DNA from: Solirubrum sp044628455
GTDB lineage: Bacteria > Bacteroidota > Bacteroidia > Cytophagales > Hymenobacteraceae
Assembly (NCBI RefSeq): GCF_044628455.1
Contig: NZ_JBIYZW010000001.1
Location: 1,240,001-1,304,000, forward strand
DNA length: 64,000 bases
Direction: 5' to 3'
Shown here: positions 7,718 to 15,467 of the stretch, in pieces
How positions within the stretch are numbered: position 1 is the stretch's first letter
How the letters are laid out: every line of letters starts with the position of its first letter
The notes under the pieces: model-generated
Told to the model about the DNA's origin: nothing
The model's database searches: none
Seen by the model: the letters and a program-made list of their open reading frames with translations, nothing else
Translations under genes and position numbers: made by a program

Positions 7718-8104
7718 GGGGTAGGGGTTCGGGTTGGGCGGGCGAAAGGTAGCGGCAAAGTGCGGTTCGGGGCGTGGGGTTACCGGTTCGGCGGCCGCAA
7801 AAAATGACTGCTCATTGCCTGCTTCCACCCCTGCTGTTCGTGTTTTTACCAGCTCACCACGTTCAAGCCCCGCTTAGTACAGTGCGAGTAAGTGTTTCGT
7901 AGAAGCTAAGGGTTCTAAATGGAGGCCCCCGTACGCTTAAAACCAGTTTCAGACTAAACCAATAGCACTTCGGCCTGGAGCCGTAGCTACCCGCTTCCCC
8001 ATGTTCCGCATCAAGCGCGGGAGGGCAGCCGGGGGTAGGCAAGCAGCGCGGGCCCGGTGGTTTCCTCATCGGCGCAATACGCCCGCGCCGTATCTTGCCC
8101 GCCT
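7718..8104. other. Divergent intergenic region, no gene seen
   Basis: 387 bp between the divergently transcribed DUF885 and nuclease genes. The part from about 7880 to 7990 is less GC-rich than its surroundings. Apart from the -7-like element next to the nuclease start no motif, repeat or convincing short gene was recognised. Confidence 0.5.
8091..8098 (+). promoter_or_regulatory. -7-like element (TATCTTGC) abutting the nuclease start
   Basis: TATCTTGC differs from TAnnTTTG by one missing T and ends only six bases before the ATG at 8105. If it is the true -7 element the mRNA would be leaderless or nearly so. The same variant recurs before fabH and pepA. Confidence 0.35.
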
Positions 8105-9583
8105 ATGCGCCTCTCCGTCTCTCCCCTGCTCGGCGGCCTGCTGCTCGCCGGCTCCCTGGCCGCCTGCTTCCAGCGCGCCGGCGACGAAACCGCCACCACG
8201 GCCCCCGCCCCGCCCGCCGCTACCGACCCCAGCGTAGCCACCGTCATCAGCACCGAGCCTGCCCAGGCCGGCCGCAGCCTCACCGAAACCTTTGAGAGCG
8301 GCAGCAAGGGCGGCTACGCCCCGGGCGAGGAAACCCTGAGCACCGGCCCCTGGCTGCTCGACGACGCGCTCATCGGCAGCAGCGAGCAGGACCACAAGCA
8401 CGGCCAGAAAGCCCTGCGCCTGCGCGGCAAGGGCCGCGCCCAGCTGCGCTTCGACTTGCCCGCCGGCGCCGGCCGCGTGCGCCTGTTCGCCGCCAGCTAC
8501 GGCCAGGACGGGGCCGTGCGCTTCCAGCTCTTCGCCTCCACCGACCGCGGCCGCAGCTGGCAGCCCGTGGCCACCGCAGTGAAGGTGGAAGGCCCCGGCC
8601 TGCCCGTGGAGCTGGCCGTGAATCGTCCCGGGCCGCTGCGGCTGGAAATCCGCAAGACCGACGGCGGCGACGACCGCCTCAACCTCGACGATTTCACCGT
8701 GGAGCCCTACCGCGCCGGCGCCCCTGCGGTAGCCAACACACCGGCCAGCCCCCAGCCCCAGCAGCCAGCCAAGTCCCCCAGCACCCAAGCCCCCAGGAGC
8801 CCAGGCGCCGCCGGCGCCCACCGCGACGACCCGCTGAGCCTGGGCAACCCCAGCGGCGCCAGCTCCGATGCGCTCAAGTCGCCCAACAACTACCTGATGG
8901 TGAAGCCCCAGTTCGCGCTCAGCTACTCCCGCGACCGGGGCATTCCTACCTGGGTGGCCTGGCACCTGAGCCCGGCCTGGCTGGGCCAAGCCCCGCGCCA
9001 GGACGACTTCCGCCCCGACCCCGCCCTGCCCCGCGGCTGGTACCCCGTCTCGCGCCAGTCCTACTCCGGCTCAGGCTTCGACAAGGGCCACAACTGCCCC
9101 TCGGCCGACCGCACCTTCGACCTCGACGATAACTCCAGCACCTTCCTGATGACCAACATGGTGCCCCAGGCGCCCAACAACAACCAGCGCACCTGGAACC
9201 AGCTCGAAGAGTACAGCCGCGACCTGGTGGCTGCCGGCAACGAAGTCTACGTGCTCATGGGCAGCTACGGCCGCGGCGGCAGCGGCGCCAACGGCCCCGC
9301 CCAGACCCTCGACCAGGGCCGCGTCACGGTGCCCAAGCGCATCTGGAAAGTGCTGGTAGTGTTGCCTCAGGGCAGCAACGACGTGCAGCGCACCGCCGCC
9401 GGCCAGGCCCGCCTCATCGCCGTCGACACCCCCAACGACAACAGCATCTCGCCCGACTGGGGCCGCTACCGCACCAGCATCGACGCCATCGAAGCCGCCA
9501 CCGGCCTCGACCTGCTTAGCCAGCTGCCCCGCGCGGCCCAGGAGCAGCTCGAGCCGCGCACCGATACCGGCCCCACCCGCTAG
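8105..9583 (+). CDS. NucA-type DNA/RNA non-specific endonuclease, lipoprotein
   Basis: A 492-residue protein. The ATG at 8105 is chosen because it gives a lipoprotein signal (MRLSVSPLLGGLLLAGSLAA then Cys). Residues about 55-190 form a beta-rich module (FESGSKGGY...RLEIRKTDGGDDRLNLDDFTVEPY), then a Pro/Ala-rich linker. From about residue 260 comes a DNA/RNA non-specific endonuclease domain. It has the active-site stretch GFDKGHNCPSADR (DKGH in place of DRGH, with the catalytic His) and the Mg2+-site Asn region MTNMVPQAPNNNQRTWNQLE. The family cleaves DNA and RNA without sequence preference. It is expected at the cell surface or periplasm, for nutrient scavenging or competition. The converging gene encodes a NuiA-type inhibitor domain, the known antagonist of this nuclease family. 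Confidence 0.92.
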   Translation: MRLSVSPLLGGLLLAGSLAACFQRAGDETATTAPAPPAATDPSVATVISTEPAQAGRSLTETFESGSKGGYAPGEETLSTGPWLLDDALIGSSEQDHKHGQKALRLRGKGRAQLRFDLPAGAGRVRLFAASYGQDGAVRFQLFASTDRGRSWQPVATAVKVEGPGLPVELAVNRPGPLRLEIRKTDGGDDRLNLDDFTVEPYRAGAPAVANTPASPQPQQPAKSPSTQAPRSPGAAGAHRDDPLSLGNPSGASSDALKSPNNYLMVKPQFALSYSRDRGIPTWVAWHLSPAWLGQAPRQDDFRPDPALPRGWYPVSRQSYSGSGFDKGHNCPSADRTFDLDDNSSTFLMTNMVPQAPNNNQRTWNQLEEYSRDLVAAGNEVYVLMGSYGRGGSGANGPAQTLDQGRVTVPKRIWKVLVVLPQGSNDVQRTAAGQARLIAVDTPNDNSISPDWGRYRTSIDAIEAATGLDLLSQLPRAAQEQLEPRTDTGPTR

Positions 9584-9602
9584 CGTTGGGGCGGAATCAG
9601 GG

Positions 9603-9652
9603 CCCAAAAAGGCGCTGCCACGGCTACTCAGCCGTGGCAGCGCCTTTTTGGG
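9603..9652. terminator. Bidirectional terminator between nuclease and HIT-NuiA genes
   Basis: A perfect 23-bp inverted repeat (9603-9625 and 9630-9652) with a 4-nt loop. A5/T5 runs within the stem make it symmetrical, fitting its place between convergent genes. Confidence 0.9.
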
Positions 9653-9668
9653 TTGCGGGGGTTCGTTA

Positions 9669-10520
9669 TCAGGTTTCTACTAGCGTTACCTGGAAGCCCA
9701 CCAGGTTGCCGGCGCTGGTTTTGCCCAGCACGTAGGCCTGCAGCTCGGGGCCCTGGCCCACGCGGTACACCTTGGTGTCTTCCAGCTCCTGCTTGAGGTA
9801 CATCTGCAGGGCCTTGAAGCGGTTGGCCAGCTCGGGGTTGCCCAGCACGCCGTCGTCGGCGGTATGGTTGCGCAGGAAGTAGGTCAGCTCCTGGGTTTCC
9901 ACGGCCGTGTCGGCGGGCTGGCCCAGTAGCTTGAGCAGGGCGCCGTTGGTGAAGTTGCCGGCCGGCGCGGGGTAGCTCACCACCGTCAGCGGCGAGTCGG
10001 TTTCGCTCATGTACGTGAGGCCCGCGCTCATCTCGCGCAGCGCCGTCACGGCCGGGTCGTTGGCCGCCTCGGCGGAACCGCCCGCGGGGGCCGGAGCCGG
10101 GCGCTCGGCCGGCTGGCCCTCGGCGCCGGGCACCTGGGCGGCAATGGCCTCGGCCAGCTCGCGCATACGTGCCTCCTCCACCTTGATCTTGGGGTTGGCG
10201 AAGTTCATGTCCGACACCCGGTTCATCGGAATGAGGTGAATGTGAGCGTGGGGCACTTCCAGCCCAATCACGGCCACGCCGATGCGCTTACAGGTTACTG
10301 CCTCCTTCAGTCCCTGGGCTACGCGCTGGGCAAACTGGTGCAGGGCGGCCAGCTCGTCGGCAGGTAAATCGAAGATGTAGTCGACCTCGCGCTTGGGAAT
10401 CACCAGGGTGTGGCCCTCCACCAGCGGGGTGATGTCGAGAAAGGCCAGGTGACGCTCGTCTTCGGCCACCTTGAAGGCGGGCAGCTCGCCCGAAACGATG
10501 CGGGAAAAGATGGATGGCAT
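9669..10520 (-). CDS. HIT family hydrolase fused to a NuiA-type nuclease inhibitor domain
   Basis: A 283-residue protein starting at ATG 10518-10520 (MPSIFSRIVSG). Residues 1-105 are a complete HIT domain with the catalytic triad His91-x-His93-x-His95 (HAHIHLIP), of the kind that hydrolyses nucleoside phosphoramidates or dinucleoside polyphosphates. After an Ala/Pro linker, residues about 157-283 match Anabaena NuiA by eye. They have MSAGLTYMSETDSP, RFKALQMYLKQEL, VYRVG and the terminal GNLVGFQVTLVET. The residues known to drive NuiA inhibition of NucA appear kept: the Glu after Met-Ser (Glu173) and the C-terminal Thr283. There is no signal peptide, so the protein is cytoplasmic. It converges on a NucA-like nuclease gene. 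Binding to that nuclease is inferred. Confidence 0.9.
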   Translation of the reverse strand: MPSIFSRIVSGELPAFKVAEDERHLAFLDITPLVEGHTLVIPKREVDYIFDLPADELAALHQFAQRVAQGLKEAVTCKRIGVAVIGLEVPHAHIHLIPMNRVSDMNFANPKIKVEEARMRELAEAIAAQVPGAEGQPAERPAPAPAGGSAEAANDPAVTALREMSAGLTYMSETDSPLTVVSYPAPAGNFTNGALLKLLGQPADTAVETQELTYFLRNHTADDGVLGNPELANRFKALQMYLKQELEDTKVYRVGQGPELQAYVLGKTSAGNLVGFQVTLVET

Positions 10521-10588
10521 GGGAGGTAACAAGTGACAGGTGACACGTAACCCGTACCGGCGGGCACGGCAGGCCAAAGTAAGCGAAA

Positions 10589-10627
10589 AAGCCAGGCGGC
10601 GGAGCACGATGCTCCGCCGCCTGGCTT
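10589..10627 (-). terminator. Terminator after greA
   Basis: A perfect 18-bp inverted repeat (10589-10606 and 10610-10627) with a 3-nt loop. On the minus strand it is followed by a run of T (5 A on plus, 10586-10590). It ends greA and separates it from the HIT-NuiA gene. Confidence 0.85.
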
Positions 10628-10697
10628 GGTACGGGTTGAGGTGGTTGCGGTACCAGCTGACGGGTTACGTATCACCTGGTACCGGTCACCCGAAAAC

Positions 10698-11168
10698 TTA
10701 GCGGCTTACTTCCAGAATCTCGAAGTGCAGCTTGCCGGCGGGCACCGTGATTTCGGCCACGTCGCCGGCCGACTTGCCCAGCAGGCCTTTGCCGATGGGC
10801 GACTTCACCGAGATTTTGCCGGCGGCCAAGTTGGCTTCTTCCTCGGCCACCAGCAGGTAGTCGAGCACCATGTTGTTCTTCAGGTTTTTGAGCTTCACCT
10901 TGCTCAGGATCAGCACCTTGGTAGCGTCCAGGTTGGAGTCGTCGATGACGCGGGCGTTACCAATCACTTCTTCCAGCTTCGAGATTTTCAGCTCCAGCAA
11001 ACCCTGGGCTTCCTTGGCGGCGTCGTACTCGGCGTTTTCGCTCAGGTCGCCTTTGTCGCGGGCCTCGCGCAGCTGTTCAGCGGCTTCGGCCCGGCCGCGG
11101 ATTTTGAGGTCCTGCAGTTCGTCCTTGAGCTTCTGCAAGCCTTCGGGGGTATAATAGTTAACGGCCAT
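10698..11168 (-). CDS. greA: Transcription elongation factor GreA
   Basis: A 156-residue protein with its ATG at 11166-11168 (MAVNYYTPEGLQKLKDEL). The N-terminal coiled coil carries the tip with acidic residues in ARDKGDLSENAEYDAAKEAQ, which reaches the RNA polymerase active site and stimulates cleavage of backtracked RNA. The C-terminal FKBP-like domain includes LSKVKLKNL...YLLVAEEEANLAAGKISVKSPIGKGLLGKSAGDVAEITVPAGK. The length and both domains are standard for GreA. A TAnnTTTG element and then a terminator-like hairpin lie in front of the gene, so expression may be attenuated in the leader. Confidence 0.96.
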   Translation of the reverse strand: MAVNYYTPEGLQKLKDELQDLKIRGRAEAAEQLREARDKGDLSENAEYDAAKEAQGLLELKISKLEEVIGNARVIDDSNLDATKVLILSKVKLKNLKNNMVLDYLLVAEEEANLAAGKISVKSPIGKGLLGKSAGDVAEITVPAGKLHFEILEVSR

Positions 11169-11202
11169 GACGAGGAAAGGGGCAATCAGGTAAAAAACAA
11201 GG

Positions 11203-11234
11203 AGAACGGCCGGCGTTTGCCAGCCGTTCTCCCG
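11203..11234 (-). promoter_or_regulatory. Terminator-like hairpin in the greA leader
   Basis: On the minus strand a 10-bp stem (11234-11225 with 11212-11203) is followed by TTGTTTTTT. It lies downstream of the -7 element at 11247-11254 and upstream of the greA ATG, so it would be transcribed at the very start of the greA mRNA. It could also end transcripts from the dehydrogenase gene upstream. Confidence 0.65.
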
Positions 11235-11246
11235 AACAGGCAAGAG

Positions 11247-11254
11247 CAAATATA
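11247..11254 (-). promoter_or_regulatory. -7 element (TATATTTG) for greA
   Basis: Minus-strand TATATTTG is a full TAnnTTTG match, 78 bp upstream of the greA ATG and after the end of the preceding gene. Confidence 0.55.
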
Positions 11255-11336
11255 CGAATCCCTGCCTACCGAACGCAAGCCGGCCGCCGCCGCCGCCCCG
11301 CCCGCCGGGAATTGCCGGGCCGGGGGCAGCCGCGCC

Positions 11337-12284
11337 TCAGCCGCGCAGCAGGGCGCCTATTTTGCTGGCCAGCACCTCGTTGATGCGCCGGTACGACTCG
11401 TGGGTCCAGCCCGCCACGTGCGGGGTGAGCACCACGTTGGGCGCCGCGCGCAGCGCCTCGAAGCGGGCCTGCTGCTCGGGCTTGAGGGCGGTGAGCCGCT
11501 CGTTGTCGAGCACGTCGAGGGCCGCGCCGCGCACCTGCCCGCTGCCCAGGGCCCGCAGCAGGGCGGCGTGGTCGAGCACCTCGCCGCGGGCGGTGTTGAG
11601 CAGCCATAGCGGCTGCCGGAAGCCGCTCAGCAGTTCCTCGTTCACGAACTGGTGATTTTCGGGCGAGTAGGGAATGTGAATGCTGAGCACGTCGGCGCGC
11701 TCCTGCAGCTCCCCGAGCGAGACCAGGGGCAGGTAGTCGGGGGCTGGCACCGCGGGGTCGTGGTCGTGGCCCAGCACCTGGCAGCCGAAGCCGCGCAGGC
11801 AGCGGGCCAGGCTGCGCCCCATGTGGCCGGCGCCCAGAATGCCCACGGTGCGGGCGCTCAGCTCGTAGCCGCGGTTGGCCTCGCGCTGCCACTGCCCGCG
11901 GCGCACCTCGGCGTCGGCCGCGGCCACCTGGCGCAGCAGCGCCAGCAGCAAGCCCACCGTGAACTCGCCTACGGCCTGGGCGTTGCCCTCGGGCGCGTTT
12001 ACCAGCTGCACGCCGGCCGCCGTTAGCGCCGCCATGTCGATGTTGTCGATGCCGGCGCCGGCGCGGGCCACGTAGCGCAGGTGCCGGCCGTGGCGCAGCA
12101 GCTCGGCCGTCACGCGCACTTTGCTGCGCACCACCAAACCCTGGTAGGGCTTTTCGGCCAGGGCGGCGGGCACTTCGGCGGGCAGCAGGTCGGGCTCGTA
12201 ATCCATTTGCACGCCCTCGGCCCGGAGCAGGGCCTTGAGTGTGGGGTGCATTTCATCGATAACCAGGCAGGTGGAAAGGGGCAT
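11337..12284 (-). CDS. D-isomer-specific 2-hydroxyacid dehydrogenase (SerA-like)
   Basis: A 315-residue NAD-dependent dehydrogenase. It has the Rossmann motif GILGAGHMGRSLA with an acidic residue at the end of the next strand (LGHDHD), and the catalytic set Arg in LLNTARGEV, Glu in DVLDNE and His in LTPHVAGWT. GAGIDNID and VNAPEGNAQAVGEF are typical of phosphoglycerate dehydrogenase-like enzymes. It lacks the regulatory ACT domain of full-length SerA, so it may make 3-phosphohydroxypyruvate for serine synthesis or act on another 2-hydroxyacid. The start at 12284 lies four bases after the stop of the preceding gene, so it is the third gene of an rsmA operon. Confidence 0.88.
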   Translation of the reverse strand: MPLSTCLVIDEMHPTLKALLRAEGVQMDYEPDLLPAEVPAALAEKPYQGLVVRSKVRVTAELLRHGRHLRYVARAGAGIDNIDMAALTAAGVQLVNAPEGNAQAVGEFTVGLLLALLRQVAAADAEVRRGQWQREANRGYELSARTVGILGAGHMGRSLARCLRGFGCQVLGHDHDPAVPAPDYLPLVSLGELQERADVLSIHIPYSPENHQFVNEELLSGFRQPLWLLNTARGEVLDHAALLRALGSGQVRGAALDVLDNERLTALKPEQQARFEALRAAPNVVLTPHVAGWTHESYRRINEVLASKIGALLRG

Positions 12285-12288
12285 CGGC

Positions 12289-12909
12289 TTATTTCTGAAT
12301 GCTGGCCGGGAAAGCGAAGTCCTCGGCGCGGAGTTGCATAGGCGTCACTTCAATGGCCACGGCTTTCATGATGAAGCCCTGCTGGGTGTTTACCGAGGAA
12401 AACATCAGTGGCAGAGCGCCCTTGCTGGCCTCCATCAGCGTGTTCCAGTGCCCGAAGTTGTGCTGGCGGTACAGCGCCGGGTTTACCCAAACGTCGGGGG
12501 CAAAGTAATAGGTGGTGGCCACGCCATCGGCCTCGATCTGCACGCCCTGGCAACTGCGGCCCAGCACGGTTTCCGGCTTGGTCAGCCGGGTGGTTTTGGC
12601 GGGCCCAGCCGGGTCGCCGGCCGGGAAGGTCTGCACCAGCTTGCCGCCGGCAAAGTAGTGGTAGACGTTGGCGCCCGGCTCGTAGAGCTGCACCCATTCG
12701 TCGCGCTCGTTGAGGGCCTTGTAGGCGGCGCCTTTCACGAAATAGCGTTGCTGCTGGCCGAAGTAGGGCGTGAGCTTGGCCGTGATGTCGTTGCCTTGCA
12801 GGTCGGTAAAGGAGTACTGGTAGATGATGCGCCCTTCAAACTCGGCGGGTGCCGGGCGGAAAGCCGCCAGCAGGACGATGATCAGGCTCAGGAATGCCGC
12901 TTTTTTCAT
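12289..12909 (-). CDS. Secreted hypothetical protein, DUF4412-like
   Basis: A 206-residue protein with a signal peptide (MKKAAFLSLIIVLLAAFRPAPA). The mature part begins EFEGRIIYQYSF and runs as a beta-rich domain with YFVKGAAYKAL, ETVLGRSCQGVQIEADGVATTYYFAPDVWVNPALY and a C-terminal FAFPASIQK. This arrangement resembles DUF4412, a Bacteroidota family of exported proteins of unknown function. The assignment is by overall look and is not certain. It lies 25 bp after rsmA and 4 bp before the dehydrogenase, all on the minus strand. Confidence 0.65.
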   Translation of the reverse strand: MKKAAFLSLIIVLLAAFRPAPAEFEGRIIYQYSFTDLQGNDITAKLTPYFGQQQRYFVKGAAYKALNERDEWVQLYEPGANVYHYFAGGKLVQTFPAGDPAGPAKTTRLTKPETVLGRSCQGVQIEADGVATTYYFAPDVWVNPALYRQHNFGHWNTLMEASKGALPLMFSSVNTQQGFIMKAVAIEVTPMQLRAEDFAFPASIQK

Positions 12910-12934
12910 GCAAGGGGTTGATTGGTGGCTTGGG

Positions 12935-13744
12935 TTAAAGAGCTTCGCCCGGGCTGACCTGGCGGGCAGCCGTTACCAGCTGGGTCAGGCCCACGAAGTC
13001 CTGCACGCTGAGCTGCTCGGCGCGCTTGTCGAACAAGGGGTCGGCCACCACCTCGGCCGAGAGGCCAAAGGGCTTCATGCAGTTGCGCATGGTTTTGCGG
13101 CGGGTCGAGAAGGCCTGCTTCACCACCTTGAAGAACAGGGCCTCGTCGCAGTCGAGCTGCAGGGTTTGGTTGCGGGTGAGGCGCAGCACCGCGCTCTGCA
13201 CCTTGGGCGGCGGCACAAATACGTGCGGCCCCACCAGGAACAGCAGCTCCACGTCGTACCAGGCCTGCACCAGCACGCTCAGGATGCCGTAGGTTTTGGA
13301 GCCCGGCCCGGCCGCAATGCGCTCGGCCACTTCCTTCTGAATCATGCCCACCGACTCGCGCACCTGCTGGCGGTGGGCCAGAATGGCGAAGTAGATCTGG
13401 GTGCTGATGTTGTAGGGAAAGTTGCCGATGACGCTCAGCGGCGCGCCTGCGAACTGCTGGTCGAGCTTCATTTTCAGGAAGTCGGCCTCCAGGATGCGGC
13501 CTTCGAGCCCCGGGAAGTGCACCTTGAGGTAGGCCACCGATTCGCGGTCGATTTCCACCACCGTGGTTTCGTACTCGGCCCGGCGCTCGAGCAGGAACTG
13601 GGTGAGCACACCCATGCCGGGGCCCACTTCCAGCACGTGGCGCACGCCGTCGGGCAAACGCAGCGACTCGGCGATGCGCCGGGAAATGTTCAGGTCGGCC
13701 AAAAAGTGCTGGCCGAGGTGTTTTTTGGGGGCGACGCGGTCCAA
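12935..13744 (-). CDS. rsmA: 16S rRNA (adenine(1518)/(1519)-N6)-dimethyltransferase RsmA (KsgA)
   Basis: The enzyme dimethylates two adjacent adenines in the helix 45 loop of 16S rRNA late in 30S assembly. The sequence shows the N-terminal PKKHLGQHFLADLNI, the SAM-binding LEVGPGMGVLT, ETTVVEIDRE, and the catalytic IGNFPYNIST (NxPY). The C-terminal LVGPHVFVPPPKVQSAVLRL and the RRKTMRNCMK region follow. The frame has no ATG or GTG before the conserved start. A TTG at 13742-13744 gives MDRVAPKKHLGQ and about 269 residues, the usual size, and is chosen over a TTG at 13784-13786. A TAACTTTG element lies 60 bp upstream. Confidence 0.95.
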   Translation of the reverse strand: MDRVAPKKHLGQHFLADLNISRRIAESLRLPDGVRHVLEVGPGMGVLTQFLLERRAEYETTVVEIDRESVAYLKVHFPGLEGRILEADFLKMKLDQQFAGAPLSVIGNFPYNISTQIYFAILAHRQQVRESVGMIQKEVAERIAAGPGSKTYGILSVLVQAWYDVELLFLVGPHVFVPPPKVQSAVLRLTRNQTLQLDCDEALFFKVVKQAFSTRRKTMRNCMKPFGLSAEVVADPLFDKRAEQLSVQDFVGLTQLVTAARQVSPGEAL

Positions 13745-13791
13745 ACGGGCGGGGATTAGGGGGAAACACGGGCCGCAACGAAACAACCCGA

Positions 13792-13799
13792 TAACTTGC
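13792..13799 (+). promoter_or_regulatory. -7-like element (TAACTTGC) upstream of pepA
   Basis: A near match to TAnnTTTG, 19 bp before the pepA ATG. It lies back to back with the minus-strand element at 13804-13811. Confidence 0.35.
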
Positions 13800-13803
13800 G
13801 GCC

Positions 13804-13811
13804 CAAAGTTA
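13804..13811 (-). promoter_or_regulatory. -7 element (TAACTTTG) for the rsmA operon
   Basis: Minus-strand TAACTTTG fully matches TAnnTTTG. It lies 59 bp before the TTG start of rsmA and 7 bp from the pepA start on the other strand. Confidence 0.5.
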
Positions 13812-13818
13812 CGCTCCT

Positions 13819-15273
13819 ATGTCACTACACCTCACCACCGCCGCCACGCTGCCCGAGGGTACCGCGGCCGACCTCGTGCTCATCCTGCCCGCCGGCACCG
13901 CCGCGCTGCCCGCCGAAGCGCCGCTGCTGCCCGAAGCCGCCCAGCGCTACGCCGACGAGCAGCTGGCCGCCGACCGCAAGCTGTTTGCCGTGAATTTGTA
14001 CTCGCACCGGCTGTACGTGGTGGTGGCCGCCGACAAGAAAACCCCGGCGCTGGTGGCCGAGGAGCTGCGCAAAAGCGGCCACGGCCTGCACGCCCAGCTC
14101 AAGGCCGACAAGGTCAAGACGCTGTACGTGCTGGACCTGACTGCCCAGCGGCAGGGCGCCCGGGCGCTGGCCGAGGGCCTGTACCTGACGGCCTACCAGT
14201 TTGAGGGCTACAAAACCGACGAGAAGTCGAAAAAGCCCGCCGACCTGGAGCAGCTGGTGCTGGTGGGCCTCGACGAAGCCGAAGCCGCGCAGCTGGAAAA
14301 CCTGCTGCAGGGAGTCACGCTGGCCCGCGACCTGGTGAACATGCCCCAGAACAAGCTCACGGCCACCGATTTTGCCGAGCAGATGGCGGCGGCCGGGCAG
14401 CGCGCGGGCTTCACTACCGAGGTTTTCGACATGGCCCACATCGAGTCGCTGCGCATGGGCGGACTGCTGGCCGTCAACCAGGGCAGCCCCGAGCCGCCCA
14501 CGTTCACCATTATGGAGTGGAAGCCCGAGGGCGCCCGCAACGAGCGGCCCTACGTGCTGGTGGGCAAGGGCGTGGTGTTCGACACCGGCGGCCTGAGCCT
14601 CAAGCCCACGCCCGGCAGCATGGATCTGATGAAGTGCGACATGGCCGGCGCCGCCGCCATGACGGGCGTAATGTTCGCGCTGGCCAAAAACCAGGTACCG
14701 CTGCACGTAGTAGCCCTGGTGCCGGCCACCGACAACCGCCCCGGCGGCAACGCCTTCGCGCCCGGCGACGTCATCACCATGCACAGCGGCCTGACGGTGG
14801 AAGTGCTCAACACCGACGCCGAGGGCCGCCTCATCCTGGCCGACGCGCTCAGCTTTGCCCGCAAGTACCAGCCCCAGCTCGTTATCGACGCGGCCACGCT
14901 CACCGGCTCGGCGGCCCGCGCCATCGGCAAGGAAGGCATCGTGGCCATGGGCACCGCCGACGAGTCGGTGATGCAGGCCCTGGCCGAAGCCGGCCGCCGC
15001 ACCCACGAGCGCATCGTGGAGTTTCCGCTCTGGGACGAGTACGCCGAGCACATCAAGAGCGACATTGCCGACATCAACAACCTGGGCAAGGCCGAAGCCG
15101 GCGCCATCTCGGCCGGCAAGTTCCTGGAGCGCTTTGCCGAGGGCTACCCCTGGATTCACCTCGACATTGCCGGCCCGGCCTTCCTCGCTGCCCCCGACAG
15201 CTACCGCGGCAAAAACGGCACCGGCACCGCCGTGCGCCTGCTTTACGACTTCCTCACCACCCAACTTAAGTAG
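13819..15273 (+). CDS. pepA: Leucyl aminopeptidase, M17 family
   Basis: A 484-residue cytosolic aminopeptidase that removes N-terminal residues, with a two-metal centre. The C-terminal catalytic domain is intact: VFDTGGLSLKP with the catalytic Lys262, MAGAAAM, NTDAEGRLILADAL (M17 signature, Arg337), ATLTG and the metal-binding SDIADINN region. The N-terminal domain (about 1-150) is divergent, as is usual. The start at ATG 13819 gives the family length. It stands between divergent rsmA and pdxA, and no operon is evident. Confidence 0.95.
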   Translation: MSLHLTTAATLPEGTAADLVLILPAGTAALPAEAPLLPEAAQRYADEQLAADRKLFAVNLYSHRLYVVVAADKKTPALVAEELRKSGHGLHAQLKADKVKTLYVLDLTAQRQGARALAEGLYLTAYQFEGYKTDEKSKKPADLEQLVLVGLDEAEAAQLENLLQGVTLARDLVNMPQNKLTATDFAEQMAAAGQRAGFTTEVFDMAHIESLRMGGLLAVNQGSPEPPTFTIMEWKPEGARNERPYVLVGKGVVFDTGGLSLKPTPGSMDLMKCDMAGAAAMTGVMFALAKNQVPLHVVALVPATDNRPGGNAFAPGDVITMHSGLTVEVLNTDAEGRLILADALSFARKYQPQLVIDAATLTGSAARAIGKEGIVAMGTADESVMQALAEAGRRTHERIVEFPLWDEYAEHIKSDIADINNLGKAEAGAISAGKFLERFAEGYPWIHLDIAGPAFLAAPDSYRGKNGTGTAVRLLYDFLTTQLK

Positions 15274-15435
15274 CCGGCAGCAGATTTTGCCCGCCCGGGC
15301 GGCAAAGCATAATGGTACCTCGTTGCCTTCCCGATCCGGCCGGACACCCTTGAAATCCGCGGCCCGAGCCGATCAGGTCGCTTGGGGCGACTTTGCCCTA
15401 TGCCTGCTCAAACGACCCTTCAGTTGCTGCTCCGC

Positions 15436-15461
15436 CAACTGACAACTGACAACTGACAACT
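15436..15461. repeat. Short tandem repeat before pdxA
   Basis: The 7-bp unit CAACTGA is repeated 3.7 times, ending six bases before the pdxA ATG. It may alter leader spacing. Such repeats can slip, but nothing here proves it. Confidence 0.7.
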
Positions 15462-15467
15462 CCCCAC

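Noticed and set aside
6005..7807. 600-codon open frame on the plus strand opposite the DUF885 gene
   Set aside because: A shadow of the high-GC codon pattern. The translation is His/Gly/Val-rich without motifs, and the minus-strand frame has a signal peptide and HExxxGH.
15274..15467. Possible small gene between pepA and pdxA
   Set aside because: Only a short repeat and mixed-frame stops; no conserved peptide seen.
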